Shown here piece by piece: positions 23,364 to 34,679 of a DNA stretch of 64,000 nt. The stretch comes from Adiantum capillus-veneris (lineage: Eukaryota; Streptophyta; Polypodiopsida; Polypodiales; Pteridaceae): positions 10,428,912-10,492,911 of the forward strand of contig CM043965.1 of NCBI GenBank assembly GCA_014529385.2, in the 5' to 3' direction. Below the pieces are notes generated by a model that was given only the letters and a program-made list of their open reading frames with translations, ran no database searches and had not been told where the DNA came from. Position 1 is the stretch's first letter; each line of letters starts with the position of its first letter. Both the position numbers and the translations under genes were made by a program.

Positions 23364-24713
23364 TCTGTGAGCTAATCACCAAGCCCACACTGTGCGGTAT
23401 CGATGCATACATACGCACACGCACAATGGCTATCAACACAAAATAACCATTGTCCTGCAAGCTCAATACAATGAGCAATCAATGCGCATCAAACTACACT
23501 CAACATACATGCATAAGCTCTGCAAAACTATGGCAAACAATGCTCGAGATCACAAGACTCTCCCACCCGAGAGCAAACCACTTTCTCAAGCAAAGAAAGA
23601 TACACAACTCCTCACTCTTGCGAGAGTGGATACAAAAACACAAAACTGTGTCCAAACTGACAAAACCTGTCAAAGTGAGAGTAAACACTCGATCACAAAC
23701 TATGGCAAGAATCTGAGAAAAATCCGACAGAATTTCCCCTGAAAACTGAGCAAAAAACTCAAGTACAATCTCTACCATAAACCATAACACTACTCAATGC
23801 CAATGAGTATAAATGCTAAAATGGCTCCACATTTTCACATACAATGGCAATCCGCACTCAACGTACATCAACAGAGTGACCGCGCATAAGCAAGCGCCAA
23901 AAGATTTGCAATCCGAAAACTTGATCAATGCGAAAACAATGCTCTCAAGAGAGCTCACCGACACTTGAAAGTGCTCGCCAAAATGCATGTATAATGGGCA
24001 TCAACCATGCGCCATAACCATATGCAAACCATCCGCAAAGACCATGAATCCAAACACAAAATCACTGCCAAAGTATCCTGTGAAAACCAGTGAAAGAAGC
24101 TCCACCTGTGTGCTCCAAAAAACTGCGTCTCTCAAGAGACCGTTTCGGTGGTGTGTAAACGCCTCCGTACTTCGTTGCCCAAGTCTACCAAAAAACCCTC
24201 AAACCACAAGCTTAACACAAGCTGCAATTGCATCTTCAGCTCAGAATTTATGCACTCAACTTCAAGCATCTCCCGTGCTTCCAAAAGTGCATCAAACTCG
24301 CACACAATGCGACAACAGAAAATCTGGAATTTCTGTATACAGTCAGTCTGAGCTGAATATCAGCAAAACGGTGAGGAATTTGCAAAAAGTTTCTTCTGCA
24401 AAGTTGTAGACCACGTCGAAACGGATGGGCCATACGGACAAAATTCTCAGATCTGCATTCTACAAGGAGAAAAACGAATCTGAAAATAGTGCTGCTGCGC
24501 ACACAGTTTTTAGGGCAGCACCTTCACTTACACACAATCTTCCACACTCCTTTCTGAGCTTCCACAAGAGCATACATCACTCTCAATTGAGCTCACAAGC
24601 TCCCATTGCATTCTCACAAAGCTTCCAAGCTTTCTTAATCTCTCTACCGTCGAGAGCGAGCGAGCTATCGCCTCGAAGCTCTCAAAGCCGTCGTGCTTTC
24701 CGCTATCACCATA
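23364..24713 (-). other. leader of copia derivative copy 1
   Basis: About 1.35 kb of non-coding interior between primer site and gag. Copy 2 keeps only its gag-proximal part (the segment matching about 23364-23575). Confidence 0.6.
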
Positions 24714-24727
24714 GCTTTGATACCAAT
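24714..24727 (-). other. primer-binding site of copia derivative
   Basis: The minus strand reads ATTGGTATCAAAGC right after the 5' LTR end, one base different from the initiator tRNA-Met site. Confidence 0.85.
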
Positions 24728-24919
24728 TGAAGGGGATCGGGGAGCACCAAAGACGGAGAGTGAGAGAGAGAGAGAGAGAAGGAGACACACACGATGTGGG
24801 TGGGGAGACTCCAAGAGTGAGCAGCCCCCTATACACTTATGCTATGTATAAGGTATACAAGTCAGTGGGCGCCCAGACTCTGGGCGGCCGGGCAAGGCAC
24901 AGACGCCTATACCCCAACA
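24728..24919 (-). repeat. LTR (5') of copia derivative copy 1
   Basis: 192-bp partner of 21292-21494, with the same TG...CA ends, followed by the CTTCT duplication at 24920-24924. Confidence 0.92.
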
Positions 24920-24921
24920 CT

Positions 24922-25038
24922 TCTTTCATGTAAAACCATGAGCTTTTTCATGAGAACTCACTGCTACCTTCTTTAAGGTAGCAGTGTGAACTCACTGCAA
25001 CCTTCTTTCATGTAAAACCATGAGCTTTTTCATGAGAA
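24922..25038. repeat. local duplication in copia D gag
   Basis: The segment from TTCTTTCATGTAAAACC to TTTTTCATGAGA occurs at about 24922-24957 and again at about 25003-25038, with a GAACTCACTGC motif also repeated between. It lies right beside the insertion point of the copia derivative. Confidence 0.85.
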
Positions 25039-25354
25039 AACTTTGTTTGAAGCACTCTTGCCATCCCAAGCTGAGCATAATGACTCCCATAGTTCCTTTG
25101 AAATATAATAGTAAAGAAATAGACTCACCTAGGTGTAGGGATATGGTTTCCATAGCACAAGCATCAAGCTCCTCCCATTGACCATCAATGTAAACACCCT
25201 CTTTACGCTCTTTCAATGGTGTTGCAAGGCCCTTTTTGACCAAAACATCAAGCATACATTGCTTCCATATCATGAAGTTTGTGCCATCAAACTTCTTGAT
25301 ATAATACTCTTCTTTCTCAGAAGTTCCAACCATGATTGACAAGAGCAAATACAA
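25005..25354 (-). pseudogene. copia element D gag N-terminal part
   Basis: Minus-strand frame with the copia gag signature KKFDGTNFMIWKQCMLDVLV followed by TISLHLGESI. The start is probably the ATG near 25334 (MVGTSEKEE). Separated from the rest of gag (to 21286) by the nested element and frame breaks. Confidence 0.85.
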
Positions 25355-26552
25355 GAGAGTGAGGGTAGGAATTTATAGTGAATTTTTTGCAAAAAAATTC
25401 ACTAGAGTGTCCTCTGTCCATCAATGAAAATCTCAACTAGAAACTCAACAAAAAAACTACTGTAATGTCAATGCAAAAGAGTGCTATAAGCAAACTGGAG
25501 GACTTGCGAGAAAAATTTGGCAGAGTCTCCTCTGTACAGAGATCAAATCTCAAGCTAAACTCAAGACAAAATCAACGCATAAAATATCAAGAGTTCTCTT
25601 TGGGCATAAACTTGCATATATTGTGCCCAAAAAAAATGTCAAAAGACTGCCAACTTGGCATCAAAGCACCTATACCCATCTATACATATCCTATGGGAGG
25701 CAAGGAATGGGGATATCCAACAACCTAATCGATGGGTAACCGAGACCCTAGTGATCGGCTTCAAAAAACCTCACAAAATGGTCCTCACAAAAGGTTATGT
25801 AGACACGACTAGCCACAATATTAGAAAGCACTCTTCTGGACTAAGTCTCACAAAGGGTTGGGACTGCCAAAACAAGCCAAAATTGGCTCCACAACAAGGT
25901 ACAATGGTGGTATCTTCAACACAATGTACATCCAAAAGGTGAAACTATCTCTCTAGAACCATAGGACACAAGCTCAAATAGGTGCCAATGAGATGCAAGA
26001 AAGTCATAAAACCAACTCCCTATGGGGAGTAAAATGCTATTAGCAGAGCACAAGCACTCTCAAGTGCTATTCATGCATAAACCATATGCATCCATCCTCC
26101 CACTACAATTGTAATGGTTATCACCGCCAAAGATGCTCATAGATGTGCTATGTCGAGAACTTGTGACTATTCCTCTGCAAGTAAACTATATATTGAGAGC
26201 TGTATCTTAGAAGTCGTCAATGGCTATGCATAAGTAATACCACAATGAATTTATATCATGGACAAACACACATTTGACAATCCAAATCCGCTCTCAAAAA
26301 ATGCATAAAAATGTTACCAATGGAAATCTGTAACCTGCCTTCTTGTGTCACTTTCTACAATGCGAGAGAGCATGTGAAAACCTATAGTTGATGTCACCAA
26401 TGTCGATGATGATGCTGGGTGTCACTCCTTTATGGAAGAGACACCTCACCTGTGCACGTCAATGTGAGGGAAGAAGCTGATGTCACAAGCTAGAAAAACA
26501 AGCCATTGATGTCCAGAATCGAAGTGTGTGTGTGTGTGTATTGAGAGAAGAA

Positions 26553-26622
<70 letters not shown>

Positions 26623-26707
26623 TGTGTATCGAGAGGAGAACTCGTGTGTGTGTGTGCGATATCGAGAGCAGAACTCGTGAATGTTGATAAATAACTTTCC
26701 AATGCCA

Positions 26708-26761
<54 letters not shown>

Positions 26762-27280
26762 CGTGTGTGTGTGTGTCCTCGAGACCTTGAATGTTGAAGT
26801 TTAGATGAAGCTATCTCTTTCTCTCTCATTAAACTCTCTCTCCTCTCTTACTCAACTCAAATGCACAACTTGTCCTAAGAAAACAGCTTCTACGTTTTCA
26901 ATTTTAGACATACCTACACTTCAAACCAGCTAATGAGCTCTTCTACAAAATTGTAGAGCTCAAAGAGTTCTCCTTTTTTATTTAAAAAAGTTTTTGAATC
27001 CGAGTTCTGTAGATCAAGCTATGAGCAAAACAATGACCAATTGTGAAACTACCCTAAACTGAGCAACCTTCTTTGTCTCTTTGATCTCATAAAAAGCTCA
27101 GTCCCTCACTCTTGTGGCTTTTGGAGTTCAACACCTTGACACCTTGATATGTGAGCTCTATGTGCCAAGCTCACAATGCCTCCATAGCCATGGAAGCTTT
27201 GAGCGGCGTCGGTCCGTCACCAATATGAAACTCCTTGGGAAGAGGGAAATGTCATGAGAGAAGTAGCACCACAACCTTCT
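25355..27280 (-). other. copia element D leader with GT tracts
   Basis: About 1.9 kb between primer site and gag, without a recognisable gene. It holds three long GT tracts (26525-26539, 26556-26628, 26711-26776); the first two, and a shorter one after them, alternate with a repeated ATCGAGAGnAGAACTCGTG unit. Confidence 0.5.
26522..26776. repeat. GT microsatellites alternating with a 19-bp unit
   Basis: Three copies of a unit close to ATCGAGAGnAGAACTCGTG (near 26540, 26627, 26660) are separated by GT runs of different length, giving a compound minisatellite/microsatellite array. Confidence 0.9.
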
Positions 27281-27292
27281 GCTCTGATACCA
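27281..27292 (-). other. primer-binding site of copia D
   Basis: The minus strand reads TGGTATCAGAGC, a perfect initiator tRNA-Met type site, two bases from the LTR at 27295. Confidence 0.88.
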
Positions 27293-27294
27293 CT

Positions 27295-27530
27295 TGAAGA
27301 GTGCGTAGTGCATGCAAAGTGAGAGGGAGAAGAAGAGCAGACACAGAGTGTTGGTGGAGCTCTGCATGAGGATTGGAATGCCTTGCTCCTCCTTATTATT
27401 CTAAATGATCGAATGAATAGATAAGGTTAGTACGGTCAATTTTTGGTGAGTGTCCGACCAGTTGGCCTGGACCCTAATAGTTGACTTCCTCTCCTCATGA
27501 CCACTAAATTTTCATGCATGCAAAGTGCAT
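27295..27530 (-). repeat. 5' LTR of copia element D
   Basis: Inferred from the adjacent primer site. The inner end (plus TGAAGAGTGCG) is clear; the outer end near GTGCATGCA at about 27530 is a guess because the partner LTR is missing. Confidence 0.55.
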
Positions 27531-28730
27531 GCACTTACCCCCTTTGAAAAAAAGAACTCCATGCCAAGAAAAGCTCTTGGATTTGATGTTAGTGAGAGGA
27601 CGAGGGAAGTGACTTGCCATTATCACCCAACCATGCCATGGGCCCCTTTCCCAAGCCTATGTGCTCAAAGCCCTTTACCAGGTCCTTGCATGGAACATTG
27701 TCCTCGCAAGAACATTAGTAGTGCCACACAATACAATATGCATGATATAGAAAAAAATTAGTTAGCAAGCTAACAATTTGGATCAACCCACTTTCAAGTA
27801 TATCCCCTACAAAAAAGCATCTAAAAATTGATCCACAATGCAACCCTTGTCTAAGCATCCCAGGGAAGTCAACAAATATACCGTTACAAATTGTTCTAGG
27901 ACCAAATTCTTGAGGTGATTCTGTTTTTTCTGCAGTAAGCACTGCACCATGACATCATAGATTCTAGACAAAGACAACTTTGGCTTTAAGCATTCTTCCA
28001 ATTTAAAATAAGAAAAATTGAAGGTTTTAAAGGTCTCGTGTGTGCCAAATGTAAATTAGCTACTTCAATTTACGCGATTCGATGGGCATAGCCTTTACAT
28101 TTGAAAGTTGATGTTAATCTCTCTCCCAACATGTCTATTCCTCTCATTCAGCTACTCCTTGATAAACTTGCTTAGATGTTTATCTCGATGTTTGGCAGGA
28201 GGTTCTCGAATTGTACAACTTGCCTCTTTTGTTGGATTTAAAGAAAAGAAACCCAAGTGCACTTATAGGATGGGGTTTTCTTGTCCATGTTCTTTATCTA
28301 TATCTCCCCAAAGATGGTTTACTTGCTTATGTCCACCCACGTCTCCTTATGTAACACCATCTCATGCTCTTGCACTCTCACTTTTGTGTGTTTCCATTCA
28401 CCCATTACATTGTGGCAACCCCCCCTCTCGCAAGCTTGAATGTCATTGGCCCTTTGACCAGTGAGAGGCAAAAGGGTGACTATTGCACAACATGTGTAAG
28501 TAGGCGGCAGGGAGTATTGCAGCATAGAAGAGGAAAATCTTAGATTATATAAGGTCCATGATTTAATTTCAAAATCCACATCAATGGATTTCTCAAATAA
28601 AAATCTTCATGGCCATCTATACTATTATAAAAGGGGGAGGGATTCCCACCCCCTCCTCCACACACGTGTCACAACCTACTTCATCCGACAATTGCCCTGC
28701 ACCTTCGATGACACAAAGGACAATGCACAC

Positions 28731-28811
<81 letters not shown>

Positions 28812-29500
28812 GCCGATGGCCGCTAGCCATACTAGTTATGAACAATAGCCTATGACAACCATTGTGAGCATGATAAATAGCTATTCACAATGGCCTACAT
28901 AAGGCAAAACGAGAATGTCTGTGGCCCCTAATACACTAAATAAAATGATGAGAGAATGTGTCGCCCCCGCTAGTTAATGAGTTCTCTCAAACACTTTATC
29001 AAAAAGAGGAAAAACATTTTACTCTACCATGTAGCCTTATCTAACAAGAGTAATCATAATATCATCAATACCAAGGGTTGCACTTGTCTCCTAAGGCCTT
29101 AGGCTAAGAGCAATATAAAGGAATTGTGTGCAAGTGAGGTAAATAATTACTTGGTAAGCCTAATGTTCTTTTTTGAGCCTAGAAGCGACTGCTTGGCATT
29201 CCCCTTGAATCAATTTTTCCTAGCACAAGCAACCATCCTAACATCACGCACGGCCTCACGCAGCAGCATATGCTCCTTGCCAGTGTTGAATTAAATGTTC
29301 CCGCCAGCGTCATTGACAAATAGCTCATACATGCTTTTTGGCAAGCAGCGATGGGTTGAAGGCTCTAGAGTACTGGATCCACATTTTGAAGGTGTCCACA
29401 CAATGACTGGAAACCAACATCAGCTTATCTTGACATCTTCCTGAAGATTGAGAAGCAAGAAACATTTGCCAAAAGCCTCAATAAGAGAATCTATAATATT
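27531..29500. other. no recognisable gene
   Basis: Short frames only. One minus-strand stretch at about 29170-29390 reads plausibly across two stops (MLLREAVRDVRMVACARK) and may be a gene relic, but I do not recognise the family. Confidence 0.4.
28733..28808. repeat. (GA)n microsatellite
   Basis: About 38 uninterrupted GA units. Confidence 0.98.
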
Positions 29501-29524
29501 CAGCTTCCTAATAAGTACCTCACG

Positions 29525-30347
29525 TTAAGTTTGCACACTAGCATTCATATTGTTCTTCCTCCTCATAGCAAAAATGTAGACACAAAGAAACACAAAAGTA
29601 AGCTTTGAGCACTCATGAACACTGAGGCATAGCATATGAAATGGGAAAATCAAGATTTTCTTCGTTGGTTGTGCTAATACACATCCAGTAGAAACATTGG
29701 ATGCATCAATATGCACATGGAAAATCTTGTTCCAATAGTAATGCTTGCTTAAGCTTCTTGAAATATTATATAAAGTTTGTGATTAGGCCATATATGGGTT
29801 TATCTACAATGGCATACATATAAATGAATCTCCAATCATATCCACAATGTCCCATAAAAGCTTGAACTTCCTTAACTGTGGTTGGTCTCGGCATTCTTGC
29901 AATTATTGTAACTTTTTCCATGTCAGTAGCAATTCTGCTTTTTGACACTATGTGCCCCAAAATCTTACCTTGTCTCACCATGAACAAAGTGCCTGGAACA
30001 AGGGTAAGCTCAAGGGCATGCTTGTGTGTTGGCATCAAAACACTGGCTGAAGAAAGGAGATGCAGTTTTCGGGCCCGCCCTAGAGGCAGCGGCCTCCCCC
30101 CCTCGAACAAGAAGCTGAGCCATGCAATTTTCAGTGCCAGTTGTGGGCAGATGTTGAATTCTTGATCCCACTCTACAACAACAACTAATGGCGTAATCAT
30201 ATGAGCTCCCACATTTGGTTGAACCTGTAGCGTCAAGTTTTTGCTTTCCTTGGCTTTGGTGTGAATGGCATGAATGTGGAAAAGGAAGTGAGTTCGTGCA
30301 TGAGGTTGGCAGTCTGAATGCACCCTAAGCATGTGACATGATGACAA
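29525..30347 (-). pseudogene. gypsy RT/RNase H fragment
   Basis: Minus-strand reading gives the end of gypsy RT (MVRQGKILGHIVSKSRIATD, then RPTTVKEVQAFMGHCGYDWR) and, after a short gap and frame change, an RNase H start (VHIDASNVSTGCVLAQP-like at 29650-29716). An unrelated stretch sits at about 30040-30130. The lineage resembles gypsy A, and it covers a region that A itself has lost. No LTRs found nearby. Confidence 0.85.
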
Positions 30348-30551
30348 GCTCGCCTCACCCTCTAGAGGTATGCCTGCTTGTTGCTTTTGCTTGCCCCCCC
30401 AGGCAAATGTGCCTCATTCCATGTCTAGTTTCAATGCCCTTTCCTTTTGCAAGTGACAAAAATGCACACTTTGGTTACATCATCAAATGCGTCCATTGCG
30501 AGCTATGACATTGTCACCCTGCCTCTAGTACCGAATATGATCTGTCAACCC

Positions 30552-31352
30552 TCATACGTTACATCTATGGATTGTCATGCTTGTGGTAGCAATATGCTGC
30601 TCAGGAGACAAGTCCAAGCCAACCTGATAGCCCAAGTATCGAACTGCAGTCCCTAGTGGAATCCATATGAAACCCTCAATTGGTAGCCAATTATGCGTAG
30701 TAGCACTCCCAACCAAGAAAGCCACCATCTTTCTCCAGTTGATCAGTGTGCCTGATGCACAACAAAAAGTCTCAAGAGCCTGCTCACACCTGTGAAGGTT
30801 GGCCTCTTGGCCCTTTAAGTACAAGGCTTGATCGTCTGCAAACTCAACATCCAATAGCTCATCTCCTCGAATAGGTAGCGCTTGCTCTGAAACCAAAAAC
30901 CTACTCATCGCCTTAGCATAGAACAGAAAGAGGAAGGGGGCAAGAGGGCAGCCCTGTCTGACCAAACGTATGAGCATGAAACAATCTCCTCTACCACCTG
31001 ACTGTGTGCCCGTCTGTAAAGAGATGACACACCTCTGATCTAGGCATCTGAGAAGCCCATCCTGCTGCATAAAGTGCCCTCCAAAAAATCCCAGTAAACT
31101 CTATCGTAGGCCTTCTCAAAACCGAGAAGGAGTATCACTAGATCCTCACCACAGAGGCGCACGAGGGTAGAAGCTTCCTAAAAAGTAAAGATGTTGTCAA
31201 GGATACTACGCTCCTTGACAAAACCTGTCAGTGTCCCATGTATGATGCTCTCTAGAAGTGGCTACATCCTCAAACTCAGGGCCTTGGCAAGAATTTTGTA
31301 GGCTGCGTTGAGGATGGTGATGGGCCGCCACTGTCGAATCTCATCCAAGGAG
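30552..31352 (-). pseudogene. LINE (non-LTR retrotransposon) reverse transcriptase fragment
   Basis: Across stops and frameshifts the minus strand encodes LINE RT motifs in order: WRPITILNAAYKILAKAL, TGFVKERSILDNIFTF, FEKAYDRVYWDFLEG, RQGCPLAPFLFLFYAKAM, then the catalytic FADD box (ELLDVEFADDQALYL), then VRYLGYQVGLDL. No endonuclease domain or poly-A tail was found, so this is an internal piece of a plant LINE. Stops at about 31270 and 31180 and a frameshift near 31000 make it inactive. Confidence 0.9.
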
Positions 31353-32335
31353 CCACCCGAGACAAGGGACAACCCTTGCACATGAGCTGCCTATATTCAT
31401 AGAAGGGCTCCAAACCTCTAACAACACAGAAGAGGAACAACACAAAAGCAATGGTGATGGTATACATGATAGTCGAAGTAAACCCGAGATTTGACATGAT
31501 GGTAGAAGCCATAGATGAGATAATGATGGAGTTAGACTTGATTGACATGATGACGGAGATTGCGATAGACATGATCGACATACGAGAAGGTATGAAAGAT
31601 GAAGAGACCAGAGCAGTAGGGGTTGAGATGATAGAAACCCTAGCTCTTCAAAGGGCATCAAGCACAAGAACTTGAGTTGTTCAATGTTTACCAAAGTAGG
31701 GTTTCACGTGTCATGGATCATGGCTGCTTTGTGCAACTTGAGGGCTTTCATGATCAAAAGGAAGGGATTGTGCATGTGTCACAATTGCCACGTATATGAT
31801 TTGTGATATAAAATACGTCGTGAAGAGAGACCAATAAGTATGGGTTAAGGTTGTTCCATGACTGGGGAGAAAATTAGCCTTTCTATGAGGAACATGGACC
31901 AAAAAATAGGGCAAGATCTTCTATCAATGAAAAGAAGCTGATCTTTGTATGAGGAATCTAATCTCTCTAGTATGAATCATGATTCATCCTTCAATAGGTC
32001 ACATAAGCCTTTCTAGGGTTATCAAACAGTATGGCTCTTATAAGCGACAACTAAAGGGAATGAGATCACCTAAGAGTTTGAAAACTAAGAATCTAATAGC
32101 ATAAGGGGTCTTGGATGTGATGAATTACCCCAATTATAACGCTTATGGATCTAGACTCTTGTATCAAGACAAAGGCATTAAAGAGGAGCTTGGACTTGAG
32201 ATACATGAGGATGAACAAGATTTTTCTAGGAGGGAAAACAAGGCACTCCATTATGAAAATTGTAAGAGTACCAGTCAATTCATTTCAGAGAGCTACAATG
32301 ACACAATCTACTTTAGCCAAAGAGACGAGAAAGTT
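31353..32335. other. no recognisable gene
   Basis: Short frames on both strands, one plus-strand frame rich in Ile, Met, Asp and Glu (31451-31675). No domain seen. Confidence 0.4.
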
Positions 32336-32339
32336 ATGA

Positions 32340-32690
32340 GAGCAGCATCGAAGGAGAAACATGTGAGTTCGAACTTGCTCAATGAAGGCCTTGCACCAAA
32401 TGCAATAACCTATGCTTGCACCTTGATGACTTGTGGCCTAATGCAATACCTTCACATGGGTGAGAGAATTCATGATGACATTACTAATTAGATGTTGTTG
32501 GAGAATCATGCTGTTCACATTGCTAGTCAAAGGCTGTTGGAGAATCATATTGTGCGTGGCAATGCTTTGTTTGATATGTATGCCATCTTTGGTGCCCTTA
32601 GAAAAACCCATAAAGTTCTTAACGAACTTTCTATTCGAATTGTAGTCTCTATTGCAAGACATGGCCAACATGGCTATGACAAGAACTAAA
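32340..32690 (+). pseudogene. PPR gene fragment
   Basis: Plus-strand pieces read as PLS-type repeats: EGLAPNAITYACTL, then YLHMGERIHDDITN, then after TAG 32489 and a frame change, RGNALFDMYAIFGALRKTHK. The phrase around GTTGGAGAATCAT is duplicated in tandem (about 32497 and 32535), which breaks the repeat. No start, no end domain. Confidence 0.78.
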
Positions 32691-34025
32691 ATACAAAATT
32701 ATATGAGAGAACTCCACTTGGCCGTGGCAAGGACGTGAATACCAAATTACCAAACAAAAATTTAGGCTCATTATCTTGTTCTTGAACACCATGTCTATGT
32801 AATAGGAAATGAACTATGGAGTAGGGCACAACTTTCATTTCTTATAAATTTTGGAGAGACATTGTGTCGACTCTCCACCATACTTCTATATGGCACTCAA
32901 GTAGATCGTGCACTATTTAATTTTTTGAAGATTTTTGAAATTTTCTTAGTACAAAATGTTTAACAAGTGTTTTGCTTTTTGTTTTGTAGCTCCTCATATA
33001 GGAGAAAACTTTTGCCATACAAACTTGTTCAAATGAAGACGTAACTCATAAGGTTAGTGCTTTAACTTACTTGATGAAGAGAGTGCATGCATGCTTTACA
33101 AAAAAATGAGGTTTTGATTTTACCAAAATGTTTCATAAAATATTCTTTGTTTATTTTGGTTTATCTTTTTTGTTTAGAAAAAAAAAATCAAGCAATATAT
33201 CCATAATATCCTATTTACACATATAAAAATTACTTACACTTTTACACCAATTCACACATCTACTATTATAATATAGTTGCAAAAGCAAGTTACGACTCCA
33301 CATGTTCATATAAACGCCTCTAACTCTGATTCCAGTTTTCTCGTCATCTTTCCTCACTTTCTTTATGTGAAGGTTGTGTGAAATTCGTGTTAGCGAGGCT
33401 GTTGACTCTGTAGTGGCAAATACACTTACTTAAAGATAGTATGGTCATGGTCTATCACCAACGGCTATGCCGACACTGTGGTGGCAAATACACTTACTTA
33501 GAGATAGTATGATCGTGGTCTATCACCAACAACTATGTCGTGGGCTTGAGGAACTTGAACAATTTATCCCTCTAAAATTTCACCAGATTTGTCAAACATA
33601 TCCTTGGGGACTGGTTTGCCTACATTTCTCCTCCATAGTTCTTGTGCTATCCAACGTGATTTGGAGGCAAGCAAGCCTCATTGCATTTTCTCTCGAGCAC
33701 TGCTACAATTTGCCATAAAGCAACACCCACTCTATTGTAGCCTTCCTAAGCTTGCCGTGCAAGCCTTCTTTATTTAGTGAAGTAGAGGCTATCATGTACA
33801 TTGTTGGTCGTTTAACAAATCATGTGTGGCTTGTGAGTGAGATGTGTTACACACAAGAGTGTTGGGTTGCAATCAAAAGGCCAGAAGGATATTTGAGAGG
33901 GTTTGAAAACAGAAAAATTTTGTTTAAAAAATACTTGGCCTTCTCCTTGAGAATCATTTAGTGTTTGCAACGGGCAAACAATCACACTGTCTATGATTTC
34001 TGTCCACCGAACAAGGCCTACCAAG
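32691..34025. other. no recognisable gene; one tandem duplication
   Basis: AT-rich with only short frames. A roughly 62-bp segment (33408-33469) is repeated with few changes at 33476-33537. Confidence 0.45.
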
Positions 34026-34028
34026 TAA

Positions 34029-34342
34029 GGCTGGGTTCATACGAGGGTGTCGACAACCTTCACGAAATTTTATACTACCACCCTCTTGGTTCACAAGAGG
34101 TGTCATCTTTCACTATATCAACCAGCCAGTGATCACCCCATTTCAACTCGAATCTTCGCAGTTCAGGTTGAAAGGGTGGGTGGAAATTCTTCTCTTTTGG
34201 GGGGGGGGGGGGGGGGGGTGTTTTGTCGCCCAATTTTTTGGTTTGTCCAAAACTCGAGAGATTCTTTTGCTCCAATGCACGAGTGCCAACTTTGCAAGTC
34301 ACCCCTTCACACAGTTTTTCCGCTGCCCGTTTGAACGGGCCC
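34029..34342. mobile_element. small TIR element (Tourist/Harbinger-like MITE) 1
   Basis: Begins GGCTGGGTTCATAC after TAA and ends near GTTTGAACGGGCCC, an imperfect inverted copy. It has no coding capacity and contains a run of 20 G (34199-34218). It directly abuts a second similar element. A 3-bp TAA/TTA target is typical of PIF/Harbinger elements, hence the assignment. Confidence 0.6.
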
Positions 34343-34346
34343 TTAA

Positions 34347-34674
34347 GGCCGGGTTCAGACAAGCACATCGACAGGCTACCTGCACTCCCTACATTCACAC
34401 AAGGCGGCATCATTGCTCTATACTATAATGGCACTAAAGATTTTCAACCAAAAGTGCACAGCTTATTGGGGAAACAAATCGTGTAGGGTTCAGCTAAGGT
34501 TCTCAGTCCTTTGCATTGCATAGTAGCCCAACAATAGAGCTCTTCCGGGGGCCCAAGTATAGGTGGGTCCCGGGAAGAAGCCCTCTTCTTTTGCAGTGCA
34601 ATGGGTGATGCACGCACCTTCTTCTAACTCCCCTCCCCCCCCCCCCCCCCCCCCCCCCCCGTCTGAACCCAGCC
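34347..34674. mobile_element. small TIR element (Tourist/Harbinger-like MITE) 2
   Basis: Begins GGCCGGGTTCAGAC after TTAA and ends GTCTGAACCCAGCC before TAA (34675-34677), a near-perfect inverted pair. It contains a run of 26 C (34635-34660) close to its right end. The outer pair (34029 and 34674) also match each other and are flanked by TAA on both sides, so the two may have moved as one compound unit. Confidence 0.65.
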
Positions 34675-34679
34675 TAACA

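Larger units (their letters stand above)
21292..24919 (-). mobile_element. non-autonomous copia derivative, copy 1
   Basis: A complete 3628-bp LTR element on the minus strand: LTRs 21292-21494 and 24728-24919, primer site 24714-24727, purine tract 21495-21505, and CTTCT duplications. The interior encodes a copia gag start and one long ORF (478 codons) that joins a gag zinc knuckle and protease-like region directly to an RNase H-like tail, with integrase and RT cores missing. A diverged, more deleted copy lies at 48983-50527 (+). It looks like a family mobilised in trans by a full copia element (inference). Confidence 0.92.
18957..27530 (-). mobile_element. copia element D, 3'-truncated and interrupted
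   Basis: A minus-strand Ty1/copia element: 5' LTR about 27295-27530, primer site 27281-27292, long leader, gag from about 25335, then (after a nested 3.6-kb insertion at 21292-24919) the rest of gag, protease, integrase and RT, ending abruptly at 18957 inside RT. The gene order with integrase before RT is the copia hallmark. The RT end, RNase H and 3' LTR are absent. Confidence 0.88.

Noticed and set aside
26446-26829. 127-codon Thr-His frame on the minus strand
   Set aside because: Pure microsatellite translation.
28108-28464. 118-codon plus frame
   Set aside because: No homology recognised, low-complexity hydrophobic and Ser/Pro composition, no supporting context.
31451-31675. Ile/Met/Asp-rich plus frame
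   Set aside because: No domain; low-complexity composition, next to a LINE relic on the other strand.
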